Position numbers and translations under genes: made by a program. A DNA stretch of 64,000 nucleotides. Origin: Euborellia annulipes. Taxonomy: Eukaryota; Arthropoda; Insecta; Dermaptera; Anisolabididae. Below are positions 35,312 to 46,373 of this stretch, piece by piece. A model generated the notes under the pieces. The model was not told the DNA's origin, searched no databases, and saw only the letters and a program-made list of their open reading frames with translations. The stretch is taken from NCBI GenBank assembly GCA_023213315.1, contig JAKCPI010025418.1, positions 62,001 through 126,000 on the forward strand, in the 5' to 3' direction. Each line of letters begins with the position of its first letter. The stretch's first letter is position 1.

Positions 35312-35764
35312 GGTCCATATATGGGTCATTCCATTTCATATCAACAGAGCTGCGAACCCGACCATCTCCGATTTTAATAAAATTTGGTGTGTTCATTGTC
35401 CATGAGAGAATGAAAAGCCAAATTTTAGAATTGTATCACAAGTACAACAAAAGTAATGACTGCCCAAAAAAATGCCAAAAGTACGGAAAATTTCACAAAC
35501 AGTGCAGACAAAAATGTGTAACTCCGGTTCTAATAAAGATAGAACTGTGAAACAAGTAATTTTGGAAAGGTAATGTAACAAGCTTTCAAATGATGTGCAA
35601 CATGGCCATATTCAAAAAATGTACATAATAAAGATCAGTGAACTTGACCTTTAACTTTGAATATCTCGAAACACCCCACCTTCAAAATCGATGAAAAAAA
35701 TATATTTACTTCTTCATGTTACACTATACAACATAGTTTAATATCAATTTGGGACGACATTGGG

Positions 35765-35965
35765 ATTAGGAGGAGGCGATGAAAACTGACATTCTAGCCT
35801 CAAAATGCCAGACAGTTATATGCCCATGGAAGGGCCAGAGATGCCTCCTCTGGGCGCTTAATTGTACTGAATTTGCCCCAGGGGAGGCCAGGAGAAGGCA
35901 TCTCTGGCCCTTCCAGGGGCGTATAACTGGCATTTTGAGGCTAGGATGGCAGTTTTCTTCGCAAG
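35765..35965. repeat. Palindrome with CATCTCTGGCCCTTCC arms
   Basis: GACATTCTAGCCTCAAAATG and its near complement CATTTTGAGGCTAGGATGGC frame GGAAGGGCCAGAGATGCC and GGCATCTCTGGCCCTTCC. The arms are about 80 bp around a short loop. Upstream GATTAGGAGGAGGCGATGAA also occurs at 34615. Confidence 0.8.
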
Positions 35966-36003
35966 TGACATCTCGTTTTCCAAAAATATAGTCGCTTTAT
36001 AAC

Positions 36004-36296
36004 CCAATTAATTTTTACTTTCTCTTATTTTATATGCATATGTGGTCCTTATCCATAGAGGTCATATTTTTTCTAACGCCTTTGAACTTTAAGAATTTTC
36101 AAGATTTTTCTAAAACTTTAAGCATTCCCTTTGTTTTCGTCCACAAGGGAATTAATTTCAAATTACAATAAAACTATAAATTTATTATTTAGAATCTTTT
36201 ATTGCTTAAAATGATCTCAAACAATAAATAATTAATAGAACGAATAGGGATAGATTAAATTGTTTCATCTGTCAAAGTTCCTCAGCATAAATCTGT
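36004..36296 (-). repeat. Intronic inverted repeat, right partner
   Basis: Reverse complement of 25024-25316 with few differences, for example CCTTTGTTTTCGTCCACAAG against CTTGTGGACGAAAAGAAAGG. Lies about 0.7 kb upstream of exon 8. Confidence 0.9.
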
Positions 36297-36964
36297 TCAT
36301 ATTACTTTTTCATTTCATATTTATTTGTCAATCATATTTTTCAGTTCGATTATATATAATTATATTTCACAAATATGTGAGTAGTTTAGTGTTTTGTCAA
36401 ATCCGGGGAGGAAAAGAAGGGGAGGAGGGGGATTCAAGGAGGGGAAGGTTTATGGGGGTAATAATGTTTAATTATATTCTAGTTCTCAATTCAAATTATC
36501 AATATTATACACCAAAATCGGGACCATTGGTGTTTGCAAAGGTCTCATAAATAAAAGTTTATATAACTGTCTGTCCTAGCGGGAATTCATGTGAAAAATG
36601 ATCATAATTGTTATTGCCTAGCTAGCTGCACCACCCAACTTCGGCGAGTCGCGTCTAGCCAGAAGGGCTGAATGAATGAGAATAATAATTAATTTAAATT
36701 AAGAATGGTGTCTATTGGTAATTCTTTGACTTAGATTTGTTTTATAAAATCAAATAAAGAGTTGAAAAATATTTAAATTATAAAAATATTGCTTTGAGTT
36801 TTATCTCTTGTAATCTTCAAGAGGTTTCTCTCTCTCTCTTTCTCTTAGGCAGTCTATAATTTTCTTCGTGTTTATTCTAATTTTCAATAAAGCTAATTTT
36901 ACTTTCATAAATTCGAAATGGAATCAAATTCCGGCTTTAATTAATTAGTTTGGTTTGTTTGAAG

Positions 36965-37153
36965 GATTTCGTAGGCAATCGACCACCGAAGAGATGATCC
37001 GATGCCGCAACTTCCGCCGGATGTCATCCCAGTCAGATGACACGACAAGATCCCGTGGGAGGAGAGACTCAGCTACGCAAATCGTTGATGGAACTTTTGC
37101 CTCGATGACCGTCGAGACGACGAGTACCTTTTTCGATACGAGCACACAGACAG
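36965..37153 (+). CDS. Exon 8 (last seen) of RRxS gene
   Basis: Entry phase 1, exit phase 1, donor CAG|GTAGGA. The first residues GFRRQSTTEEMIRCRNFRRM repeat the module ending exon 7, then SSQSDDTTRSRGRRDSATQI, and a polar tail VDGTFASMTVETTSTFFDTS ending TQT. The last part has no basic motifs and may be a conserved short segment. Since the exon leaves in phase 1 with no stop, at least one coding exon lies further downstream, probably beyond this window. Confidence 0.92.
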
Positions 37154-37599
37154 GTAGGATTTTGTTCGACAATGTTTTATTTTTTGATGAAAAAAGTTTT
37201 TTTTTGCAAAACTGGCATCAAACACCATAAAACAAACAAAGAGCAGGTTAGATAAGCAACTCAAAAAAAGAAAGACAAAAAAAATTGCAATGGATTTTTA
37301 AAACATCTCAAGAGCAAATTTTTGGGAGTATTAAAAGTAAATCCGTTCAGTTCCGAATATAATCGGATTTAGAAGGATTTTAAAATACAAAAAGAAACGA
37401 ATAGAAAAAAGTCTGTATCAGATCAATACATACATACAGTATAGTTTTATTTTATTATTAAAATATTGTAAATTACACATTAGTAAAGCTATAAAATGAG
37501 CTCGAATATTATTAGAAAAATCTGAATAATAATGCAGAGATGCAAAATAGAAATTATTGAACTCAAACCCAACAAATAGTTTCCATTATTAACTTTTAT

Positions 37600-38488
37600 T
37601 AAAAAATCTGGTGTGACTAGTCACACAGCACACAACTTTCTCTTACCCTCGGTAATCGAAAGTTGTGTTTTGTGCTTGTCACACCAGAGTTTTTGTGTCG
37701 ACATTTTTTATGCCGATATACAGTATTAAAATTTCACATTTCACTATATATTTATATAAGAGAAATTAAAAATCAATCTCACTCTAGTGAATTCATTATT
37801 AATTCTACTAATTCTTACTTTTATTACATGTAGGCCTAAGAAGTATAAAAATTATTAAATGAATTCAAAAAAATCTGGCGTGACTTTCTCTTACCCTTCG
37901 GCAAAAGAAAGTTGTGTACTGTGCTTTTCGCACAAGATTTTATGTGTCGACATATATTTAACAGTACGGTACATTTGAATACAAGATGTAAAATTTATAA
38001 GTATGGGAAAATATTTTTATTTTGTTACTATGGCGACCATTTCTCCTATGAAGTACAAGAGTAAAGTGGTCTTCAGAATATTTCAATGGTAAAATGAGGA
38101 TATACATTTTAAAGAGAACCTAAAAAATAATTGATTTTTGAATTTTAATCAATGGAGTGAATTTTGATAAAATCGAAAAAATCTGAAAAAGTACATCAGT
38201 AAAGTACTAACTAGTACTCTTTCGCCGATTTTGATTAAAAACTTATTTTCACGTCACAGAGGGGAGCCTAACTTAAATATAAAATTCCAACCTCGTAGTT
38301 CCAGCCCTTCAAAAGACAGAAATTTTATTTATTTATTTATTTTGCATACGGACAGACAATGTCGCGTCCACTTTGTTGGATTCAGGGGGCGTCAAAACGT
38401 GTATATCCATCAAGATCTCGACATCAAATTTTTGACATGAACTCATTACTTTCTCTCTATTAACATATATACAGGTAAGAGAAAGTAA
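37600..38488 (+). repeat. Longest copy of hairpin-ended dispersed family
   Basis: Begins with a strong terminal hairpin at 37606-37692: TCTGGTGTGACTAGTCACAC ... ACACAACTTTCT closes on AGAAAGTTGTGT-like and TTGTCACACCAGA. A second, degenerate hairpin follows at 37872-37945. The body then runs through CTATGGCGACCATTTCTCCT and CAGGGGGCGTCAAAACGTGT to ACAGGTAAGAGAAAGTAAAA at 38488. No open frame spans it. Confidence 0.8.
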
Positions 38489-38787
38489 AACAATCAAGAT
38501 CAGGATAAAAGGATAAAATTATATTATAAGTGATTTATTCTTTGTTTCTTCTTTTTTGTATTTCTTTGAGAAGTACTTAGAAACAAGTAGTACAAGGGAC
38601 TTAGGGTTAATATTGAAATAGCATCCCTAGTTAATATTGAACATTCCAGGTTGATGTTTCAATATTAACCTTGAGACAGAATATTGACTTGTCCCTTTGT
38701 ACTATAGTAGGCCTATATATATGCCTTTATCTCCTAGCCAAATGGTTGGAGAAGGATGAAATAGGGAATTTACGAGTCCTTTTAGTT

Positions 38788-39203
38788 CAGTGGCGTACCG
38801 AGGGGGGCGAGGGGGCGGTCCGCCCCAGGCCCCGAGCGGCATAGGCCCCCATATATTTATAAAAAAAAAATTTAATGAAAATTTCCCTTTGAAAGGCTCC
38901 GGGGCCCTCAGGGCTCAAGTAAAAATGGGAAAACTTAGATAAAAAAAAGAAAATTTAATAAAAAAATTTCCCTTTGAGAGGCCCCGAGGCCCTCAGGGCT
39001 CAAGTAAAAACAAAATTTAATGAAAATTTCTCTTTGAGAGGCCCCGGGGCCCTTGGGGTTCAGGGATATACGGTATTTTAAAAATATTTTTGTGTATGGA
39101 GGAGAGGGATATTTAAAGATGAGCACCCCCCAAAAAAAAAATTCAATATAAGGCCCCCCTTCTAGTTCCGCCCCAGGCCCCCAACTGCCTCGGTACCCCT
39201 TTG
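38788..39203. mobile_element. hAT-type element with 8-bp target duplication
   Basis: Ends CAGTGGCGTACCGAGG and CCTCGGTACCCCTTTG, flanked by TTTTAGTT at 38780-38787 and 39204-39211. The interior has several repeats of GAGAGGCCCCGAGGCCCTCA-type units of about 60-70 bp. Confidence 0.9.
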
Positions 39204-39246
39204 TTTTAGTTACAGTTTTATTTTAACTATACTTTTTAATTCGGGC

Positions 39247-39445
39247 TTCAGTACAATCAACAAATGTTTTGCAAATCGTTAATTTTTCCCATCTAATTTG
39301 ATAAAATAGCTGAGCATTCCATCAATGAAATTTTTATAAAAAATTTATAAATTTATAAAAATTGCATTCATGGAATGCTCAGCTATTTTATCAAATTAGA
39401 TGGGAAAAATTAACGATTTGCAAAACATTTGTTGATTGTACTGAA
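39247..39445. repeat. Near-perfect 200-bp hairpin
   Basis: TTCAGTACAATCAACAAATG through CTGAGCATTCCAT is mirrored exactly from ATGGAATGCTCAG to CATTTGTTGATTGTACTGAA. The arms are about 88 bp around an AT loop of about 25 bp. Near identity of the arms indicates recent formation or gene conversion. Confidence 0.92.
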
Positions 39446-39588
39446 TATGATTCCAAGTCACTGGGGTCGGAATATTTACAAATAAAGGGATAATAACTGT
39501 TATGCAAAAATATTTATTTTTTGCCGACAGTCCAGTCGTTATAATTAAATTGAGTTCTTGAGATATTTTTGTACGAACAGAGGATTGA

Positions 39589-39737
39589 CCATGGGCGTAA
39601 CTACAGAATTTGGCTGGGGGGAGGGGGCATGGGACCAGCTACCCTCCGGGGGCCTGGGAAGCCCCATATTTTCTCAATTTTTCTTGGGGTAGGGAGCTTT
39701 CTAGGGGGGGGGGGGCACTCCCCTAGTTACGCCCATG
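39589..39737. mobile_element. Small MITE with CATGGGCGTAACTA ends
   Basis: CATGGGCGTAACTA and TAGTTACGCCCATG are perfect inverted repeats about 150 bp apart, with a G-rich interior. No obvious 8-bp duplication. Confidence 0.8.
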
Positions 39738-40460
39738 AAAATTATATTTTATTAATACATAATTTAAAAATTTGTACTAGAAATATGTTAATGACCGAAG
39801 TGCTCCTTTATTAAATTTTTTAGCCTCTAAATACATAGATAACGGGGTTGATCATCTAACCTAGGACTATAGAGGTAAGTTCGAGGTGGTGGGGAGAAGC
39901 TGTGCCCCGTATGCTTAACTCGATTCATTAAAGGAGGGAGGGAATCATTCGAAGACCTTTGGGATAAGTATGGGATATGAGAAGTTTGAATTGGTGTGAG
40001 CGACGAAGGGAGAATAGTGAGACCTCAAGAGCTCTCTCCCACTCTCCATTACTAAATTTACTTGCTTTTCTCTCTCTCTCTCTCTCTCTCTCTCGTTACT
40101 TCGCTTTATTCAGCTCTGAAATACTCCTCAGCAAGAATAATTATATTTTTTGAGAGGCTTTTAAATCCAACAGATCTCTTAAAACTCCAACATAAAATGA
40201 GTGGTCGATTGTTTTCAAAAAGTATAACTTATTTTTTTTTATTTATTCAACGATTAAAAAAATTATATAAGTATATTAATGGCGTTTCTATCAATGTCAG
40301 TGTTGTTAAGCCTAAAGAGAGAGAGAGAGAGAGAAATACAAAATTTGAAATTCGAAAATCTAATTTAAAATAAGATTCGAAAAACAATCTGTCGTTAATT
40401 TATAAAATAAGGACAGAATCTAAATGTCCTATGAATGCGAAACAGAATTAAAATTAATTT

Positions 40461-40698
40461 CTTCTTCTTCTTCTCTCCTCGCCTTGTTCCGCGATGCGGG
40501 GTCGGCGGACCTCACTCTTTCCCTCCAACCCTATCATACGTTTTTACGACCGGAATAAATAGGACAGACTGGCCCGATGCACGGTCTGACGCCTTTTGAA
40601 AAGAGGAAAAAAGGGACAGACATTTAAAGGACTGCCTGTCCCAGCTCGGGCAGCTCATGGTCGCCATCCACGTACCCACAAGATGTGGGCCCCTGAGC
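40461..40698 (-). mobile_element. SINE copy 2
   Basis: Same boundaries as the other copies (CTTCTTCTTC to GGGCCCCTGAGC). TTAAAATTAATT occurs immediately before it and again a few bases after its end, a target duplication. Confidence 0.85.
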
Positions 40699-41194
40699 AA
40701 AGACTTAAAATTAATTAAATTTAATTAGAATCAATTTTCAATATAATAGTTATTCTTAGAATTTATAACTGGTGACCATAAAGCATCCCAGGAGTCAAAC
40801 TCTGAGACGTCCAGCATATTATGTGGCTTGAAGCTCACCGATACTTTTATAGCCGGAGATACATACATAACTTCCTGGGCATACATTCAACCGACCCATC
40901 AACAAAAAAAAATAACACTAGTAAATAGAGCATAATAATAATAAAATAATAATAAAGCATCGAAGTATCCGTCTTTCGAACTTCTCATTGGATATTTTGC
41001 ACTCTTATAGAGGACGTTACAGAGAGTACAGGAAAAATACCTGGAGTCCTCTTAAAATCCCCATTGGAAAGTGTCAGAATCTATCTCTCCTTATCAAAAT
41101 TCAAAGTCAATTCATTATAACTAGCTTCCTATCATTGGCGGATTTTGATCTAGCCAGAGGCTAAAATAATTAAATCTCTCAAAAGAAAATAAAA

Positions 41195-41885
41195 AATTGG
41201 CTGGTCGCTCAGATTTTTTGTTTCGACATGTATTTAGTTTCCGACAGTACGGTACATTCGATTTTCAAGATGTAAAATTTAAAATATGGGAAAATATTTA
41301 TATTTTGTTACCATGGTAACCATTTCTTCTATCTTTTCTATGGAGTACAGAAGTAAAGTGGTCTTCAGAAGATTTAAATGGCAAAATGAGAATATACATT
41401 TTAAAGAGCATTTAAAAAATAATTGATTTTTGAATTTTAATCAAAATTGTTGGAGCGAATTTTGAGAAAATCGAAAAAAAAAACTGAAAAAGTGCATCAG
41501 TAAAGTACTAGTACTCTTTGGTCGATTTTGTTCAAAAGCTTCGTGTCACGTCCCATGGGGGTGCCTAACTTAAATATAAAATTTCAACTTCCTAGCTCTT
41601 TTCGTTCTTGAGATATTTTGTTCACAGTCAGACCATGCCGCGAAAACCACTTTTTTGGATTCAGGGGACCTCAAAACGTGTATATCTGTCAAAATCTGTC
41701 TCCTTTTGTTTTTGTTTTCTTCCTGGCTGCATGTGACTATTGGTCATTATAGGTCTTCGGACCTGCATAAGCACCCATTCCAAAAAAAAAAAAAAAAAAA
41801 AATCTTTGCGTCGAATTTTTGACATGAATCCAATACTTTCTCTCTCTATATATCAACATATATAGAGGTGAGAGAAAGTAAAAGT
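41195..41885 (+). repeat. Hairpin-ended family copy, interrupted
   Basis: Contains TTACCATGGTAACCATTTCT, GTGCATCAGTAAAGTACTAG and GATTCAGGGGACCTCAAAAC. The 3' part is split at 41697-41805 by an insert with CTTCCTGGCTGCATGTGACT and an A-run, a fragment that also resembles 31485-31560. It ends AGGTGAGAGAAAGTAAAA. Confidence 0.75.
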
Positions 41886-43092
41886 AAGTGAGACCTAAGG
41901 CAAACTTCGCGGTTAGTAGAATATAATGATCCCTTTGTCACATTCTGATAGTTTAATTTTAATAAATGACTGCTAATTGTTTCCAGAGTTTCTTTTATTA
42001 ATAAAAAATTATTTCTTTGAATATAGTCAAATGGTTTAAACTAATTATCTAAATCCAATCTGTAGATATTGGGGAAAAAAAAAATTATTTCAAATGTAAA
42101 ATTTTTATATAAAAATTATTTTAATTCTAATTTAATAGGAAAAAAAAAACATCTGGCAGATAAAACTTCCCCCGATTAATTTTATTAAAAAAGCGAGGGG
42201 AAAAAATAATGGTCTTTGATTTAAAATTGATATTTTTCCCTACAAATTCATAATTCAATTAAATTTAACTTTCCAATACTCATTTGACTAATTAAACTTT
42301 TCATATTTTTTTTTCCTTTCGTAAGTCAATTTTATTGATTTCTTTCAAGGTGATTTCTTTTTACTTTATCGTATTTTTTTTTCTTTCCAATTTGATATTA
42401 ATATCTTTGCTCTGTTTTTCATTCGAGATTTTTTTTTCTTCTTATGAGTATGAAAAAAATAATAAAAATACCACGGTAACTCGATTCGTGTTTACTAAGA
42501 GTTACAAAAACAAGATGATAAATAACATAGGTGAGAAAAAAAAAACGTTCTACTTGTTAAATTTATTATTACAAATTCAGAATAGAAATCTAATTAATAA
42601 AAAAAATATATATATTTTTTTGAGAATTCAAAATAAATATAAAACAAATCATTGATTGAGATAAAATCTAATTGATTTAACTCTTCTTATTTAGACAAAG
42701 CAAATTGGAAAATTAGAATACAAAAAGAGAGAGAAGACAGAAAGTTTAATTTCAAGAGAGGGGGATAAAGGACTTGGCAAATTTATTAGTGGGTGGAGCT
42801 AATTTTTCCTTTTCCATTGTCAAATAAAAGAAGAGAGCTTGCTTACTAGTTTCGATTTAATTGGATAAGATAAATTCCAATTCAAGCTTTAAACTCGCTT
42901 ATATTTTATACTTAAATACTAATACTACTGAACAAGAAACTTAAAAGCTTTTCAATTTCAACATTAAAAGAAATAATAGAAAAATATTAAAATTTTGTAA
43001 AGCCGAGAAACCACTCGCTTAGGAAGATCTTTATAAAAAAAAAATCGGGAATGACTTCCCCAAAATTTTCTAGTATATTCTTTTGGAAATAC

Positions 43093-43123
<31 letters not shown>

Positions 43124-43798
43124 AGTGTGAAACACGATTGCTTAAAAACCAAAAGAGCCAGCCAGAACGATGAAATTCGGTATATACTCATTACACTAAA
43201 ATTGTATATTTCTATCGACTTTTGGAGTAAATACGTCACTTGGATGAAGTACTTTACCTAAAAAGATCTTTAAAATTTTTTTGTCATATTATGTGATAAA
43301 TTACTCTATTTTAAAAAGTTTTTATTCTTTGACATTTTTTCGAAATAGTGATAGTGAATAGTTTTTGAAAAAATCAACGAAGAGAAAGAAAATTTTCGTT
43401 AAATTTGAAAAAAAAATCTAAATAAAATCATACAGATTTCATTAAAAAGGATGTAAATACAGGGAAGTCTAAAACGTGAAGAAACATCAAAATTTCGAAG
43501 TCGAATTTTTTGAAAAACAATTTTTCTTTTTTAAATTAAACAATACAGGTAGTCACCATTGAAAGTGAAAAAAAAATATTTTTAAATCAATCATTTACAA
43601 AAGCATGAAAATCACTAGCAGCGCCACCCGTTAAAGAGGATCTAAAAAATAATTGATTTTTGAATTTTAATCAAAATCGGTGAAGCGAATTTTGAAAAAA
43701 TCGAAAAAAAAAAAAACTGAAAAAGTACATCAGTACAATGTTTTAGAAAATTGCTCGCTGTGGCTAGTATTCGCGCCTCACACTTTGGAAAGCCCTGC

Positions 43799-43830
<32 letters not shown>

Positions 43831-43996
43831 GACATATATAGAGGAAAGAGATAAAATTACAAGTATCGATGATACTTTGTCCATAAAAGGCATCTACAAC
43901 TCTGACATTCATTATTCAATTGAACAGTTGTGAATATCATATTATTGCAAGTATGAAAATAAAACCATCATAATGGTTTGAATCTTTAGTTATGAA

Positions 43997-44560
43997 TAGA
44001 GACCGGACAAAAAAGCATTAAAAAATGGAAAAAAAGTGCTTAAAAAAGCATAAAAATCTTGAATAATAAGTTGTTAAATAAGCATAAAAGCTGAAAAAAG
44101 CATATAATAAGCAATTTTTACTCATACTAATGGCGTATACAAATTTTTTTTTAAAGAAAAATTGCGAAAAATTTTGTTTTTGCGGAACCAAATTTTTTTA
44201 CCCTGATGAAATTTTTTTTTTTTTCAGGGCTATATTTTTTCGCACTGCGGGGTTTTTGAAATTTTTTTTTTTTTTTGGGGGGGCGGGCCCCCTCCCCCCT
44301 TATATACGTCCCTGGTGTATGCGTGTGTGAATGGGAAAAAAGTGTTGTTTTTTAATAAAAAAAAAAAATTATAAATATTCGTAAAATAAGTTCAAATAAG
44401 CATGAAAGGGAAAAAAAGCATGAAAACTCAAAAAAAGCAAAAAAGCATAAAAAATGCCATCTCAATGCACTTAGTTTTTCCTAATTCGTATAGAAATTAA
44501 ATATCTAATGGTTGCTTATAAAATTGAGCAATAAGCATTTTGCTTAAAATCCGGTCTCTA
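43997..44560. mobile_element. hAT element with 8-bp target duplication and nested MITE
   Basis: Ends TAGAGACCGGA and TCCGGTCTCTA, flanked exactly by GTTATGAA (43989-43996 and 44561-44568). The interior repeats AAAAAGCATAAAA words on both sides of a nested element (about 44110-44320) whose ends resemble the 15310-15857 family (ATATACGTCCCTG). Confidence 0.9.
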
Positions 44561-45941
44561 GTTATGAATATATTACATTTACTGCTTGTCCTGTCCCTTA
44601 ACATTCGGGGCTAGTTATATAAGAAAATTTTTATTATTTTTCATTTGAGAGATTTAATTATTTGAATTTGTTTGTATTTGTTTGAATTTTAAAATTGTAT
44701 GATTTTTCATAAGACTAGCTGAATGGGGAGATTCTAAATTTTTTGAGCCTCCCTGTTCAGCACCGGAGTATTTTTTTTCTAATTCGCCTTTATGTATATA
44801 TAAGAATACAAAAAATTGTCAAACAGACCATGACAGACAGCAATTATATAGATTAATTGCTTCAGAAATCCTTTAGACAAAAATGTGAGTTTGTAGTTTT
44901 GATTGCCTATCTATCAGGAACTAAATACGTATATTAATTTATGCACTTTAAGAAAAAAAATTCCATTAGAAATATTGATTTCATTTCTATTTTTTACTCT
45001 TTTATTAAAATATTTGAACGTTTTTCAACCCCCCTTTTTCTCCCCTCTCCCGAGCCATTGAGTAATTCAATTCGTGTTCGTCGTTTAACTGTCAATTGTA
45101 CCTTCACCCCCTATCAAACCAACCCTCCACAACCTTGAGATCTGTCAATAACCATCCTCACTTATTTATCAATAATAATCCAAGACAGAGGCGTCTTTAA
45201 TTTTAGCTTAAAAATCGGGTATTGATTCGGCGGTTCAAGTTTAAGGGCTGAAGGGCGCTTCCTTATTGCTATAGGACACTAGCGCCACATGGGCGTCGAA
45301 ACAGGAACTAACATTTTTTACCAACTTAACCAATCAATTAAACCCTTACGATTTAAATAAATATTAATTTAAAAGAAAAAAAAGTTACTTTATTTTCTAA
45401 ACGTTTAATTAAACTCCAGGCCAATTAATTAATTCAAATTAAAAAAAAATTACTTGTTTTTAATTTTTTTTTTTTTTTTTAATACTAAATTAAGATGTAC
45501 TTTTTGATAATGAAAATAAAATAATTAACTCAGTTCTATAAGAAAATATATTTAAAATATGAATATATTTTTCAAGAGACAAAAAATAAATATTTACAAT
45601 AAAAGTATGCGAAATAATAATAAATTAACTTGGTTGGTGTTTTTAATGAAAATAGGCTGATTATTTATTATTCTCATTCGGAAAATTATACTGAGATTTT
45701 TATTAATAAATATGTTAATTTAATTTTAAAGGATTATTATTTTTAATGGAAAAATAAATATTTCTTCTCTGTTAGAGATTGTATTAAAATTCAAATCAAA
45801 TGATAATATTGATCTAGCCTATTAAGAGATTATTCTTAATAATAAAATATTTTTTCTAAAAAAAAAAACTGATATTCCCGGATATTTTTTAAATACAATT
45901 TTTGTGGTTTGTTTATATGTTGGGGATTTTGTAATATTTAG

Positions 45942-46373
45942 GGTGGTAGTGAGTTGCGGGGTTGGCACTCTTGAAATCGGCTTCCACCAGTTCGTCCCCC
46001 CAGTCAGCTGACGGCCGTCAGTCGGTGGTTCGCTCTCCCCGTGAGCGCCTCCACCACCGGCATCTAACCCTCGCGTTTATTCGTGTGTGTGAGTGGGTGG
46101 GTGGGTGTGTGTGTGTGTGTATGTATATGTGTCTATCTGTTTGGATCTGTGTGTGCATAAGACGTTCTGGTGTGCGCCAAACTTATGGCCGCCTATCCCA
46201 CACCGGATGGCGTCGTCGGTGTCGTCTTCGCGGTGGTCAGTGCCGTCATCGTCGTCATCCCCCTTGTCATTGTCATCCTTATCCTCATCATCAGTGACGT
46301 TGTCTTCGCCGTCATTGCCACGTCCCACGAAGACGCCACCGTTACTACATCATCAACGTCCTCTCTCGGACAG
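45942..46373 (+). promoter_or_regulatory. GC-rich island, possible alternative promoter and first exon
   Basis: A sharp GC-rich block in AT-rich DNA. It follows TTTGTAATATTTAG and contains a TG microsatellite (46084-46120). It ends with a fair donor, GACAG|GTAGTT, at 46373. Two ATGs open to the donor: 46185 (MAAYPTPDGVVGVVFAVVSA, very hydrophobic, phase 0) and 46207 (MASSVSSSRWSVPSSSSSPL, Ser-rich, phase 2). The Ser-rich frame fits a disordered protein better; the Val/Ile frame is its one-base shift. An upstream frame has SSSPQSADGRQSVVRSPRER. None could be joined in phase to exon 8, so an alternative first exon of the same or another gene is my preferred reading. Confidence 0.4.

Larger units (their letters stand above)
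31167..36964 (+). other. Intron 7 (about 5.8 kb), transposon-rich
   Basis: 31167-32030 is AT-rich with a C-run/A-run near 31528-31565, a SINE end fragment at 31675-31730 and a MITE end (CAGGGCCGTAGCCTGGAGG) at 31828. Then come MITEs (32032-32290, 32301-32530, 34211-34839, 35077-35311), hairpin-family copies (32580-32963, 33535-34135), a palindrome at 35765-35965 and the right arm of the long inverted-repeat pair. 36300-36960 has no recognised feature apart from a TC microsatellite near 36827. It ends TTTGTTTGAAG. Confidence 0.65.
12251..37153 (+). other. Gene span: arthropod gene encoding a disordered protein with an RRxS array (partial)
   Basis: Eight exons connect in one frame. From the second to the eighth, exit/entry phases match at every junction (1/1, 0/0, 0/0, 0/0, 2/2, 1/1), which is strong evidence for a real gene. 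The predicted protein (about 700 residues visible) has no recognisable globular domain. It is defined by over twenty Arg-Arg-x-Ser/Thr motifs, the consensus for basophilic kinases such as PKA. There is also an Ala/Pro/Thr/Ser low-complexity middle and a His-8 run. No initiator or terminator codon is visible; the last exon ends in phase 1, so coding continues downstream. The motif style resembles disordered parts of insect presynaptic scaffolds such as Rim or Unc-13, but this is an impression from memory and needs a homology search. Confidence 0.85.
37154..45941 (+). other. Probable long intron downstream of exon 8, part 1
   Basis: No RRxS-type exon was found. Contents: hairpin-family copies (37600-38488, 41195-41885, fragment 43630-43740), hAT elements (38788-39203, 43997-44560), a TAACTA-ended MITE (39589-39737), a 200-bp palindrome (39247-39445), a SINE (40461-40698), and microsatellites (TC near 40071-40094, GT near 43096-43122, AT near 43806-43830). 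41885-43630 and 44570-45940 are AT-rich with nothing recognised. Confidence 0.6.

Noticed and set aside
40062..40373. 103-codon frame beginning in a TC microsatellite
   Set aside because: AT-rich composition, no motif, and it starts and ends in TC and AG simple repeats.
46077..46328. Minus-strand Asp/Glu-rich frame
   Set aside because: It is the complement of the TCN/TCA repeat block; no supporting splice or start context.
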